This document shows positions 36,678-47,262 of a stretch of 64,000 nucleotides of DNA, in pieces. A program made the position numbers and the translations under genes. Within the stretch, counting starts at the first letter, position 1; the number at the start of each line of letters is the position of its first letter. Source of the DNA: an uncultured Bryobacteraceae bacterium (GTDB lineage Bacteria > Acidobacteriota > Terriglobia > Bryobacterales > Bryobacteraceae); assembly GCA_937920635.1 (NCBI GenBank), contig CAKZUE010000001.1, positions 1 through 64,000 of the forward strand, in the 5' to 3' direction. Under the pieces are notes generated by a model. It was not told the DNA's origin and searched no databases. It was given only the letters and a program-made list of their open reading frames with translations.

Positions 36678-39600
36678 CTACCAGAGCAGCTTGGCTGCGA
36701 GCTGGATGTTGCGGGTTCCGCTGCCGCCGTTGATCACCCCCACATTGCCGCTGGCAATGCTGGTGTCGGGGCTGCCGAGGTTGAAGTGGTTGAATGCGCT
36801 GAACGCTTCCGCCCGAAGCTGGAAGTTGAAGCGCTGATCGCGGCCGAAGTAGGTGTTCTTCATCAAGGCCAGGTCCGTGATGTTGGTTCCCGGCGCCCGC
36901 ACGTCTGGCAGGGTGCGGGAAACGTTGCCGATGGTGAAGGCGGGCGGCTGAGAGAACACGGTGTGATCGAACCACCGGGCCATCTTCTGGTCGGTGGAGT
37001 GCCCGCTGTGGTCGATCCTGGCGCTGGCGCCGTTGTTGTTGGCACGCTGGCTGGTGGTGAAGATGTTGGTGTTGTTGGTGACTCCGGAAATGATGAGAGG
37101 CAGACCGGTCTGGAAGGTGGAAATGCCGCTGACCTGCCAGCCTTTCACCATCGTGTCCAGCCATCCGGGCAGGCTCCTGAGCAGCGCCCGGTTGCGTCCG
37201 AAGGGCAATTCATAGACGTAGCTGAGCACCGCCCGCTGGGAGATGTCGAACGAGGAGAGCGAGCGCTCGTTTTTCCAGTTGTAGATGTCGACGTGGGTTC
37301 CGGCGATGGGACCGAGGAAGTTCACCGCTGAAGAGGCGTCGTCGATCGCCTTGGCGCCGGTGAAAGAGAACAGCAGCGTGAGGCCGTTTCGGAAACGCTT
37401 GTCGACGCGAATGGTCATGGCGTGGTAGATGGAGTACGCGTTCGGCGTGCGGAAGGAATGCACGCTGGAGTACTGCGGGAAGGGGCGCAACAGCTGGGCG
37501 CGGGAGACCTTGGGCTGCGCCAGGCCGCCGACCGTGTAAGGGGTTTTCCGGTAGAACGGATTGTCGACCAGTTCCTGCAAGGCCGTGCCGAAGGCCATGA
37601 AGGAAGCTGGGAGCTGGTTGTACTGACGGACGGCTTCCCCATCCACCAGCCCGATGGAGTGGTTGCCCAAATAGCCGATTTCCACCACCATGTCGCCGGG
37701 GAACGAACGCTGGATGTTCAGGTTCCACTGCTGGACATAGGGGCTGCGGCAGGCATCGAAAAAGGAAGAAGCGTCCAGACCGAGATTGGTGCGCGCGCCC
37801 AGCGAGTTCCCGGTCGGAAGGTTGTAGCCATCCGGAAACGGATTCCGCAGGTACGTGTAAATCGTCCTCATGCCGTCAAAGGTGAAATAGGGATTGGAGG
37901 TGCTGCCGAACCCGTCCATGCCGGCCGAGCCGGTCGAGCCGGCGGCCTGAAGCGCCGATGGAGCGAACGCAATGCCGTAGCCCGCGCGCAGCACCATGTT
38001 GGGCGCGAAATTGTAGGCGAGGCCGAAGCGGGGGCCCCAGTTGTTCCTGTCTGTCGGGGTCTGCCTGCGGTTCTGGGGCGTGACAAATTTCATTTGCCCC
38101 CGCAAGTCTGCGCAGTTGAGGCAGGCCGAAGCCGGAATGTCGCCCTGCAACGGCGACGGCGCGTCTATGTCGAAGAACGAATATTGGTTGAAGCGCTCCG
38201 TGCGCGGCAGGTCGACATCGTAACGGAGGCCGATGTTGAGCGTCAGCCGGCGGGCGACTTTCCAGTCGTCCTGGATGTAGCCGGCCTAATACTTGCTGGT
38301 GGAGGCGGCCGACGGTTCATGCGTCATGTTTCCGCTGGCGGCCAGTCCGAGCAGGAAGGAAGCCAGTCCAACGCCCTGGACGCTGCTGATCGTATTGATT
38401 TCGCGCTGCGTCCATTCTCGCCGGAAGTTGTAGTTGCCGGACGGGCGTCCGTACTGGGAGTAATTGAGGATCAGCACGCGGAATTCGCCGCCCCACTTGA
38501 AATTGTGCCGGCTGGTGAACTTGCTGACGCTTCCCGTCAGGGAATGGTTCATGGGATGGTTGGCCATGCGGGTATAGCCGGGCTGGCCGAGGCGTGTGAT
38601 CGACAGATTGCTGCTGACATCGGCGCCGGGGAACTCCAGCCCGCGCATGGCGGCGATCTGCGCGTACTGCTGGCTGAAGCCGAGCTTGACCAGATCGATG
38701 CCGTCGGAGAAAGGCACGCGCCGGTACGCGTAGCGGCTGAAGGCGTAGCGCATGTTGGCCACCATGCTGCTGCCGAGCGTGTAGGTGTGGTCCATGGAGA
38801 CCTGGACCCGGCGGTCGCGCCAGGGTCCGTCGCCAATGGAGGAGCCCAGGGTTCCGAAACCGTTGAACGGGGCGCCGCTTCCGCCGCCCTGCGACACGCG
38901 CAACCACATGCGCCAGCGGTCGGTCCAGTTGTGGTCCCAGCGCGTGTTCTGATTCCATCCATCGGTCTTCGAGGGACCGCTGTTGATGAAGTTGTCCTGC
39001 TGCGTGTAAGGGTTCCGTGGAGTGAAGTTGGGCTTCGGCCAGTAGGCAGCGAGGTTTCTTGCCACAGGATCGATGCGGTTTCTGAGGAATGGTGTTGTTG
39101 GGGAATGGGTCGCGGATCCACTGGGCGGGGCTGCTGGGATTCTGCCTCACGGTGACTGGATCGTAGATGGTGATGAGCGAGGAGCCGGAGCTGTTCCTGA
39201 GGTTGGAAAAGTCGCCCTGGAGCCACTCCGGCAGCGGCACGGTGGCATTCACGTTGGAGATGCCGCGGTTGAGGGTGCCTTCGTAATCCGTGAAGAAGAA
39301 GGATCGGTTGCGGCCATCCATGAGCTTCCGGATGACGATGGGACCGCCGACGGTGAAGCCGAACTGGTGGATCTTGTTGCCGGCCCGCTTGCGGCCCTGG
39401 CGGTTGTTGATGAACCCGTTGGCGTTGAGGACAGGGTTGCGCAGGAACTCGTATGCAGATCCGTGGATCTCGTTGGTCCCGGACTTGGTCACCACGTTGA
39501 TGACGCCGCCTCCAAAACGGCCGTATTCGGCCGCGAGGGCGTTCACCTGAACGGAGAACTCCTGGACCGTGTCCACCTGCGGGGTGTAGATGCGGCTGTT

Positions 39601-40190
39601 GATGCCGACGTTGTTTTCCGGAGCGATGTTGGTGGCGCCGTCGATCTGAATCTCGCTGAACGAGTTCCGGCTGCCGCCCATGCCGGGCGTCGCGCCGCCT
39701 CCGGTCGGGTTGACCGCTGGGGTGAGGCCCCCAAAGCAAACACGTTCCGCCCCAGCAGCGGCAGCTCAAGGATCCGTTTGGTGTCGACGACCTGGCCAAC
39801 GGCGGATGTATTGACATCCACCACCGGCGGAGCCGCTTCGACCCGGACCTCCTGGGTGACAGCGCCCACCGAGAGCGTCAGGTCCACGGAGCGGTTTTGC
39901 CCGACGTCCAGCCGCACGTTCTCCTGGCGAAGCGTCTGGAAACCGGCCTTTTCGACGGTGATCGAATAGAGTCCAGGAAGCAGGAACGGCTGAACGCACC
40001 TGCCGCTGACGTCCGTGGTGACGACACGCGACACTCCAGTCGCCACATTTGTGACCGTTACCTTCGCCTCCGGCACGACCGCATCCCAGGGATCCCCGAT
40101 GATGCCCTGAAGCGTAGCCGTTGGCGTTTGCGCCCACAGGCAACAGAGTGCCAGTGCGAGCGCAAGCCCAAACCTCAATAACCTTTGCAT
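36678..40190 (-). pseudogene. TonB-dependent receptor (Oar-like) with two frameshifts and one in-frame TAG
   Basis: N-terminal ORF 40190-39543, middle ORF 39681-38317 in another frame, then 39065-38286 ending TSKY-TAG, same-frame continuation AGYIQDDW... to 36678. Confidence 0.88.
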
Positions 40191-40489
40191 CTGGTGAAGA
40201 CCTCCCTTCGTCGGAGCAACAGGGTTGACTTTCCTGGGCCTGACCGCGGCATGGCCGGACACGTGGACCCCTTGCGGCCGCGCGACTGGCTGATGGCGAG
40301 TGCTCATGACCCCGTTGCCTGCATCATTACGAATCCATGGCGCCGCGCGAGGCAAGGGATTACACGATGTTTCACGGTGTATTCATTTCGATTCAGCCAG
40401 TTATGCGCCGTGACAGGAGCGTGAATCACGTTCTCTTGACGGGCTGGACCAGAAGCTGGTATACTCGTGATATATTAAACAGTATATAA

Positions 40490-41800
40490 ATGAGCCAGCC
40501 AGGCCCGAACGCGCCGATCCAGATTCCGGACGCCGGCCGCCGGATTGCCTGCCCGGAGAGGGCCATTCGCGCTGAGCTCGACCGGATCCTCCACAGCCCG
40601 GCATTCTCGGGAAGCCGCCGCTCGCAGCATTTCCTGCAATACGTGGTCGAAAAGACTCTGGAGTCCCAGATGACCGCCCTGAAGGAGCGGAACCTCGCCA
40701 TTGATCTCTTCGGCCGTCCGCCTTCGGCAAATCTCTCCGAGGACACCATCGTCCGGGTCAGCGCCCGCGAGGTGCGCCGCCGTCTCCAGCAGTTTTACGC
40801 TTCGGCCGAGGGCGCGCGGGCGCAGGTGCAGATCCGTCTGCCCGCGGGGACGTATGTGCCGGAATTCCTGCCCCCGGAGACCCCGCAGGGGCATCGGCAT
40901 CGGCCGGATGCGTGCAGCACCGGACTGGCGGCGGCCAGCGCTCAGGGCAGCCGCCTTCCTGCCTGCGGTGTCTGGGCGGCCGTTTTTCTGGCGATTGCCG
41001 GCGCCCTGGCTTTGGCCTCTCGTCTCACACCGGATGGCGGAACGGAGGCAGCGCTGGCGGAGTGGTTCTGGCAACCGCTGCTGAGTCCGCACAGCAAGGT
41101 TCTGATCGGCTTGCCCCACCCGATCGTCTACCAGCCCTCGGCCCGCGCATTGAGGGAAAGCGCCAGGCGGCAGCCTCCGCAGGAGATCCCTTTGCAGCGC
41201 CCGCTGGCGCTGCGCCCGGAGGAGCTCTCAGGGGCGGATTTCTTCCCCGTGGACGATCAATACGCCGTTTTGGGCGATCTGTTCGCGGTTTCCCACCTTC
41301 ACGCCATGCTGTCGCTCCGAAATAGGGCCGTGCGCATGAGGGTCTCCAGCCGGATGGAGCCGGGCGATCTGAAAGAGTCACCTTCCATCCAGATCGGCGC
41401 CTATTCCAATCCATGGACGCTGGAACTGGGCCGGACGCTTCGATTCCGATTCGGCTACATGCCAGACGGCCGCCCGTGCATCGCGGACTCCAGCAAACCC
41501 GGGCGGCACTGGGCCCTGCCCATGCTCAGCCGTCACATGCCCGCCGACCAGGACTACATTCTTGTGTCCCGGCTCCTGTCCAGCCCCTGGGGCCAGCCCG
41601 CGGTTCTGGTGGCCGGACTGGACCAGTTTGGAACCGGCGCCGGAGGGCAGTTGCTTTCCGATCCGCGGCGGCTCGGCGTAGTGCTTCATTCAATCGGCAC
41701 CGCTGACTGGCGGCGGGCCAACCTCCAGATGGTTTTGCAGATCCGGGTGGTCGGCAGCACCGCTTCCGCGCCGCAGCTGGTCGCCTGGCACGTATGGTGA
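40490..41800 (+). CDS. Membrane protein with N-terminal domain common in Acidobacteria
   Basis: RAELDRILHSPAFSGSRRSQHFLQYVVEKTLESQMTALKERNLAIDLFGR...EDTIVRVSAREVRRRLQQFY...VQIRLPAGTYVPEF; one TM; uncharacterised C-terminal region. Confidence 0.75.
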   Translation: MSQPGPNAPIQIPDAGRRIACPERAIRAELDRILHSPAFSGSRRSQHFLQYVVEKTLESQMTALKERNLAIDLFGRPPSANLSEDTIVRVSAREVRRRLQQFYASAEGARAQVQIRLPAGTYVPEFLPPETPQGHRHRPDACSTGLAAASAQGSRLPACGVWAAVFLAIAGALALASRLTPDGGTEAALAEWFWQPLLSPHSKVLIGLPHPIVYQPSARALRESARRQPPQEIPLQRPLALRPEELSGADFFPVDDQYAVLGDLFAVSHLHAMLSLRNRAVRMRVSSRMEPGDLKESPSIQIGAYSNPWTLELGRTLRFRFGYMPDGRPCIADSSKPGRHWALPMLSRHMPADQDYILVSRLLSSPWGQPAVLVAGLDQFGTGAGGQLLSDPRRLGVVLHSIGTADWRRANLQMVLQIRVVGSTASAPQLVAWHVW

Positions 41801-42109
41801 CAAGGGGGCCGCGTTGTGCTCAGGCGCAGCGAGGCGCGGGCGCGCCGGGTGGACCTGCTGGTGCGCGATCCGGCCCATGCGCGGCGCGAGAAGCTGTGGG
41901 CGGCGCGTCTGGCTGCTCGAGGAGCGGCTGTGCGCGGCGGAAGAGGCGCTGGCTGAAGCGCTGCAACCGCCGCCGGAGGATGACCCTGAGCAGCCGCCCA
42001 TCCCGCCGGCGGAGCTGTGGCGGCTGCGGTGCGAGGTGGTCACTGCCTGGGCGGATGTCCGGCACGCGAAGGCGCAGGCCGAGGCGCTCGACCGCGAACT
42101 GGTGCGCTG

Positions 42110-42379
42110 GTGACGCGGATTCCTCTTTATGACGCGGCCGGACATCTGCTGACGCACGTGCCAGCGGAGTGGGCGGAAGCGCACGCCGGTCTTCTGCGGC
42201 TGGTGAGAACCCGCCGGACCCGCGGCGTTGTGCGCGCCTACCTGCGAAGCGACGACAGCGGGCTTGTCCAGTGGCTCGAAGCAACCGGGCGGCGCTCGGG
42301 CTTCGAATGCGCATTCGAGCAGAAGCTGCCCTGCGGGCGGCGGACCTGGGCGCTGCGCGGCGTGCGCGGTTCGGGGTAG
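42110..42379 (+). CDS. Small hypothetical protein
   Basis: GTG start; TRIPLYDAAGHLLTHVPAEWAEAHAGLLRLVRTRRTRGVVRAYLR. Confidence 0.45.
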   Translation: MTRIPLYDAAGHLLTHVPAEWAEAHAGLLRLVRTRRTRGVVRAYLRSDDSGLVQWLEATGRRSGFECAFEQKLPCGRRTWALRGVRGSG

Positions 42380-42483
42380 GGCAGTGGCTCACAGGATGAT
42401 CCCGCAGAGAGAGGGACGGCTGGCGGAAGTCACCAAAATCGTCCACGAAATCGCCTGGTAACTCGCGCTGGCTTGACTGTAAA

Positions 42484-42559
42484 TGGAGCCGGCGGCGAGA
42501 GTTGAACTCGCGACCCCCTGATTACAAGTCAGGTGCTCTGCCAACTGAGCTACACCGGC
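42484..42559 (-). tRNA. tRNA-Thr (TGT)
   Basis: Reverse complement gccggtgtagctcagttggcagagcacctgacttgtaatcagggggtcgcgagttcaactctcgccgccggctcca. Confidence 0.93.
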
Positions 42560-42666
42560 TCTTGCTTCCAATGTAGCAAAGGGCGGTGGAGATTCAAGCG
42601 GTGTGATGTGTTATTGCGGTCACCGGCGGCGGGGGTCGAGCATCTGATCGGAGTAAGGGGCCAGTT

Positions 42667-42819
42667 GTGCAAGAAATCTCTGATCTGCTGCCATGGCCGT
42701 TGATGCTGGCCGTGATGGGGCTGGGCGTGACGCTGGTGCTGGTCGCCTGCCTGCCGACGGCGTGGGTGGAGCGGCTGCTGCGCTACCTGCGGGAGCGGTT
42801 CGGCGAGCCCGCTTCGTGA
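42667..42819 (+). CDS. Small single-TM protein, about 50 aa
   Basis: MQEISDLLPWPLMLAVMGLGVTLVLVACLPTAWVERLLRYLRERFGEPAS from GTG 42667. Confidence 0.45.
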   Translation: MQEISDLLPWPLMLAVMGLGVTLVLVACLPTAWVERLLRYLRERFGEPAS

Positions 42820-42882
42820 CCGCCCGCGGAATCTGATATCGTGGCTGGCGCGGCGGGACTTGTTCCCGCGGGAGCCGGTCTT

Positions 42883-44745
42883 ATGAGTCACTCCTTCAGC
42901 CGCCGCGCTTTCGCGGCCGCGCCCTTCATTCCTCTCATCCGTGGTTCGCAACAGCTGAGGCCCAATATTCTGTGGATCACCGCCGAAGACATGGGCCCGC
43001 ATCTGGGCGCCTGCGGCGACGGCTATGCGGTAACGCCGAACCTGGACCGCCTGGCTGCGCGCGGCAGTCTCTACATGAACGCCTGGTCGAATGCGCCGGT
43101 ATGCGCGCCGGCGCGCACGGCGATCATCAGCGGCATGGATCCGTGCGCGCTGGGAGCGCATCATATGCGCTCGCACGTGCCGATGCCCTCCGGAATTCAG
43201 ATGTTCCCCGCCTACCTGCGCGAGGCGGGCTACTATTGCACGAACAACGTGAAGGAGGACTACAACCTCTTCAAGCCGGACGGCACCTGGGACGAATCCT
43301 CCAACCAGGCGCACTACCGCAAGCGCGCCAAAGGGCAGCCGTTTTTCGCCGTGTTCAACCACACGATCACGCACGAGAGCCAGATCCGGCGCCGCCCGCA
43401 CACGCTGGTGCACGACCCGGCGCGCGCGCGTGTGCCCGCCTATCATCCCGACACGCCCGAGGTGCGGCAGGACTGGGCGCAATATTACGACAACATCACC
43501 ACGATGGACACACAGGCGGGGCGTCTGCTGGCGGAGCTCGAGAAAGAGGGGCTGCTCGACGACACGGTCGTGTTCTTTTACGGCGATCACGGCTCCGGCA
43601 TGCCGCGCAGCAAGCGCTGGCCGTACAACTCGGGGCTGAATGTGTGCGTGATTGCGTCGATTCCGGAGAAGTACCGGCATCTGGCGGCGGCGGGCTACCG
43701 GCAGGGCGCCAAGAGCGGGAGGCTGATCGAATTCGTCGACCTGGCGCCGACGGTGCTGAGCCTGGCGGGCCTCGAGCCGCTGAAACATTTTCATGGAGAG
43801 GCGTTTCTGGGGCCGTTCGCCCGCCCGCCGAAGCGCTATCTGCACGGATTCCGCGGGCGGATGGACGAGCGGCTGGACAGCGTGCGGTCGGTTCGCGACG
43901 ACCGCTACGTCTACGTGCGCAACTACATGCCGCACAAGATTTACGGCCAGTATCTGGCGTATATGTGGGAGACGCCAACGACTCGAGTGTGGGAACGGCT
44001 CTACAAAGAGGGCAAGCTGAACGCCGCACAGCGGAAGTTCTGGGAGCCGAAGCCGCCCGAGGAGCTGTTCGATTTGCAGAGCGATCCCGATGAAGTGAAC
44101 AATCTGGCAGGCTCGCCCGCACACCGCAAGACGCTGGAACGGATGCGCGCCGAGCACCGCCGCTATGAGCTCGCCATCCGGGATGCGGGGATGCTGGCGG
44201 AGAGCGAGATGCAGGCACGCTCGCGCGGAGAGTCGCCCTATGACATGGCGAAGGATCCGCAACGCTTCGACGGAGCGCGGCTGCTGGAGGCGGCGCAACT
44301 GGCTTCAGGGCTGGATCCGCGGGCCACGGCGCGCCTGGCGAAGATGCTCGGGGACGCCGACAGCGGCGTGCGGTACTGGGGCGCGATGGGGCTGCTGATG
44401 CGCGGAGAGAAGGCGGTGGCGGCGCACATGGAACCATTGAAACAGGCGCTCCAGGACCGCTCGGCGGCGGTGCGGATCGCCGCGGGCGAGGCGCTGGGAC
44501 GGTTTGGAGGCGGGCAGGAGCTCGATGCAGCAATGGAGGCGTTGCTGCCGCTCTGCCATCCGGTGGAAAGCGGCGCTTACGCGGCAGTGGAGGCGCTGAA
44601 CGCGGTGGAGGCGATCGGCGAGAAGGCCAAGCCGTGGATCGGAAAGATCCTGGCGATGCCGGACGAAGACCCGAATGCGCCGGAACGCGCGCGTTCGGAA
44701 TACATCCGCAGGATGCGGGAACTGCTGAAGAAGCGGATGGCCTGA
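42883..44745 (+). CDS. Formylglycine-type sulfatase with C-terminal HEAT-like repeats
   Basis: NILWITAEDMGP; active site CAPARTAIISG (CxPxR); GDHGSGMPRSKR; C-terminal HEAT-like helices. Confidence 0.93.
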   Translation: MSHSFSRRAFAAAPFIPLIRGSQQLRPNILWITAEDMGPHLGACGDGYAVTPNLDRLAARGSLYMNAWSNAPVCAPARTAIISGMDPCALGAHHMRSHVPMPSGIQMFPAYLREAGYYCTNNVKEDYNLFKPDGTWDESSNQAHYRKRAKGQPFFAVFNHTITHESQIRRRPHTLVHDPARARVPAYHPDTPEVRQDWAQYYDNITTMDTQAGRLLAELEKEGLLDDTVVFFYGDHGSGMPRSKRWPYNSGLNVCVIASIPEKYRHLAAAGYRQGAKSGRLIEFVDLAPTVLSLAGLEPLKHFHGEAFLGPFARPPKRYLHGFRGRMDERLDSVRSVRDDRYVYVRNYMPHKIYGQYLAYMWETPTTRVWERLYKEGKLNAAQRKFWEPKPPEELFDLQSDPDEVNNLAGSPAHRKTLERMRAEHRRYELAIRDAGMLAESEMQARSRGESPYDMAKDPQRFDGARLLEAAQLASGLDPRATARLAKMLGDADSGVRYWGAMGLLMRGEKAVAAHMEPLKQALQDRSAAVRIAAGEALGRFGGGQELDAAMEALLPLCHPVESGAYAAVEALNAVEAIGEKAKPWIGKILAMPDEDPNAPERARSEYIRRMRELLKKRMA

Positions 44746-44753
44746 AACCCGCT

Positions 44754-44963
44754 TCAGCGCTTGCGGGTCAGCTTTCCGGAGCGGAACTCTTCGACGAAGC
44801 GCTCGGGATCGTCGATCTCATGCTCGATGCGCAGCGTGCCGTCGATCAGGTACAGCACCGCGAACGGGATTCCGATGACGGTCAGGCACATCAGCCAGAA
44901 GCGGAACCAACTGCCCATGAACTCGTAGCGGATAATCTTCGACATACTGCGGCTCCTCGTCAT
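44754..44963 (-). CDS. Small membrane protein, 69 aa
   Basis: ORF with one TM helix (WFRFWLMCLTVIGIPFAVLYLI). Confidence 0.55.
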   Translation of the reverse strand: MTRSRSMSKIIRYEFMGSWFRFWLMCLTVIGIPFAVLYLIDGTLRIEHEIDDPERFVEEFRSGKLTRKR

Positions 44964-46366
44964 TCAGGCATGCGGCGGGCAGTCCACAGGATCGCATTCC
45001 GGACGAGCGTCTGGAACCCCGGATAGCGGAGGGTTTCCGCCTCGTGCCCGAGCTGAATGTACACGCTGCGGGCTTTCGGATGCGGGCCAGTATAGACCAC
45101 TGGGCGGTCGTTGTCGGGGTGATGGGTCTCCATCAGCACCTGAATGCGCGGCGAGTGCCACATGTTACGGTAGGCCTCGTCGCGCAGGGCAAGGGGAGGC
45201 ACGCCGCGGAGCACGGGGTGGCGCTCGGCGCCTTTTGCCGCGGTCACAACCATGTCCACATGGTCCTTCCAGAGCGATTTCTTCCGTTCTCCCGTGTCCT
45301 GGGTGAAGAACTTGCCGCCGATGACTTCTTCGTACCACCAGGGCCACGACGTGTAATTCACAATGGCGTGGTGAGTGGAGACAACTCCGCCGCCATTTTC
45401 GACGAATTCTTTGAGATTCGCCTGTTCCTTTTCGCCAATCGATTCCCACATATCATGAAACACGACGACATCGTACCGGCCTGCCAGCTTCCGGCCGAAG
45501 GCCTCGGCGGGCGAGCCGGCGTGGTCCCAGGCGATGCGCGGATCGTCGAAGAGGGAAAAGAAGGCCGAAGGGAAGGAGTGCCCGCCGGTGACGACAAGAG
45601 CGCGGACGGGCGCAAGTTTCGGAGGCGCGTCCGGGGAAACATCGCCGGTGGCAGCCCATTCCAGCAGGCGCGCTAGCAGGGTGAGGAAGCCGGGCTGGGC
45701 CATGGCGGAGAGGTCGTGGCCCAGAGGAGTATGAGCGATGCGGCCTTGGCCGAAGCTTGCCGTCCACGCCATCGGCTCGTCCTTGCCGGTGCCCTGCAAG
45801 GCGGGATCGCTCCAGGCGCGGGCGATGACGGTGACGCCGGGCTCGAGATCGAGCTTGTGATACAGCTCGTCATTGGCAAGAAATGTCTCCGGCAATCCGC
45901 GGGCGGCAGGGTGCTCGCGTTCGACGTATTTCACGGGAAAAGGATGGCGGAGCGAGTGGCCGATATTCTCCACTTTCCAGGACGCGCCGACGAGTTGCCG
46001 GAAGGCGGGCCACGGCTCGGCGTTCTGCTCCCAGCGCATGTCCGGGCGGCGGGTCTGGCCGTGGGCGGCGCCGTAGGTAACGCCATGGAACGAGACGAAG
46101 CCCCTGCCGGAGGCGACGAACTCCTCCACGGCCTGTTCGGCCTCGCGCGGCAGGCGCGGGCCGTTGTAATGCCACAGGATGACGTCGTAGCCCGCGAGCG
46201 CGGCGCGGTTGAGCGCGCGCGGCTCTTCGATGGCGCGGATGTCGAAGCGGCCTGTCCTGCCGAGCTCGGCGCGGAGGAAGGGCGCCGACTCGCGCCAGTC
46301 GTGGTAGGGCAGGTCGGTCTGGCCGGTGACCAGGAGTACGCGAATCAGGACGGTTGCAAGGAGCAT
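44960..46366 (-). CDS. ThuA-like protein, two tandem ThuA domains
   Basis: YDVILWHYNGPRLPREAEQAVEEFVASGRGFVSFHG and YDVVVFHDMWESIGEKEQANLKEFVENGGGVVSTHHA. Confidence 0.88.
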   Translation of the reverse strand: MLLATVLIRVLLVTGQTDLPYHDWRESAPFLRAELGRTGRFDIRAIEEPRALNRAALAGYDVILWHYNGPRLPREAEQAVEEFVASGRGFVSFHGVTYGAAHGQTRRPDMRWEQNAEPWPAFRQLVGASWKVENIGHSLRHPFPVKYVEREHPAARGLPETFLANDELYHKLDLEPGVTVIARAWSDPALQGTGKDEPMAWTASFGQGRIAHTPLGHDLSAMAQPGFLTLLARLLEWAATGDVSPDAPPKLAPVRALVVTGGHSFPSAFFSLFDDPRIAWDHAGSPAEAFGRKLAGRYDVVVFHDMWESIGEKEQANLKEFVENGGGVVSTHHAIVNYTSWPWWYEEVIGGKFFTQDTGERKKSLWKDHVDMVVTAAKGAERHPVLRGVPPLALRDEAYRNMWHSPRIQVLMETHHPDNDRPVVYTGPHPKARSVYIQLGHEAETLRYPGFQTLVRNAILWTARRMPE

Positions 46367-47208
46367 AGGAGGTCTCTCATCCAGGCGAGGCTCTTTTCGA
46401 TCATGGGGCCGCCGGCGCCTTCGCACTCCAGGCTGAGCACGCCGTCATAGCCGGAATCCAAGAGCATTTTCACGCACTGGCGGATGTTATCGGCGTTGAC
46501 GCCTTCGCCGATGGCGCAATGGCTGACGGCGATGCCGGTGAGCTCGCCGCGGGCGGCAGCCGCCAGTGAAGGACTCACGTCCTTGATGTGGACATGGCTG
46601 ACGCGAGGAAGGAAGCGTGCCAGAAACGCCACGGGATCCTGTCCGGCGATGTAGGTGTTGCCGGTGTCCATGTTCATGCGGAGGAACGGGGAATCGCAGA
46701 AATCGAGCATTTCGGCCATGAAATCCGGCTTGGTGGTGAACCAGCCGTGAGGCTCGATGTTGATGATGATGCCGTAGGCTTCCGCCACCGGAACGATGTG
46801 GCGGTAAATGCGGCGCATGTGATCGAGCGCCTCGCGCTCGGTCATGCCCGGAGGGGCATGGCGGTCGTCGGTGGTGTCGACGCAGGGGATGCCGGCGAGC
46901 TTCGCCCAGCGGAGCGTGTGCAGGACATATTCGACGCCCAGCGTCGAGCCTTCCGGTTTTGAAAGAGGAAATGCGGCGTCGATCTGTGAAAACCGGACGC
47001 CGTATTCATCCATCTTTCTGCGCAGCAGCAGCGGATCTTCCCAGAGCGCAACGTGAGGCTGGTAGCCGAGGCCGTGGATCCAGCTCACGCCGTCGATGGC
47101 GCCGCATTCGATGCGCGAAACCTGGTTGCGCTGCGCCCAGACAAGGCAGTCTTCGAAGCTCCAGTAGCTGGAGTTGAAGGCATCGGTATGGAAGCCGATT
47201 TCGATCAT
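46345..47208 (-). CDS. Sugar phosphate isomerase/epimerase
   Basis: IIINIEPHGWFTTKPDFMAEMLDFCDSPFLRMNMDTGNTYIAGQDPVAFLARFLPRVSHVHIKD. Confidence 0.92.
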   Translation of the reverse strand: MIEIGFHTDAFNSSYWSFEDCLVWAQRNQVSRIECGAIDGVSWIHGLGYQPHVALWEDPLLLRRKMDEYGVRFSQIDAAFPLSKPEGSTLGVEYVLHTLRWAKLAGIPCVDTTDDRHAPPGMTEREALDHMRRIYRHIVPVAEAYGIIINIEPHGWFTTKPDFMAEMLDFCDSPFLRMNMDTGNTYIAGQDPVAFLARFLPRVSHVHIKDVSPSLAAAARGELTGIAVSHCAIGEGVNADNIRQCVKMLLDSGYDGVLSLECEGAGGPMIEKSLAWMRDLLCSLQPS

Positions 47209-47262
47209 GGCGAGCCGATCTTATCAAAGCCGGGCCGGAAGAAAAAACCGGCGCGCGGCGGC

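Noticed and set aside
41814-42113. Hypothetical 99-aa protein
   Set aside because: The N-terminal part looks non-coding in this frame while an alternative frame (VLRRSEARARRVDLLVRDPAHARREKLWAARL) looks better; probably frameshifted, so not called.
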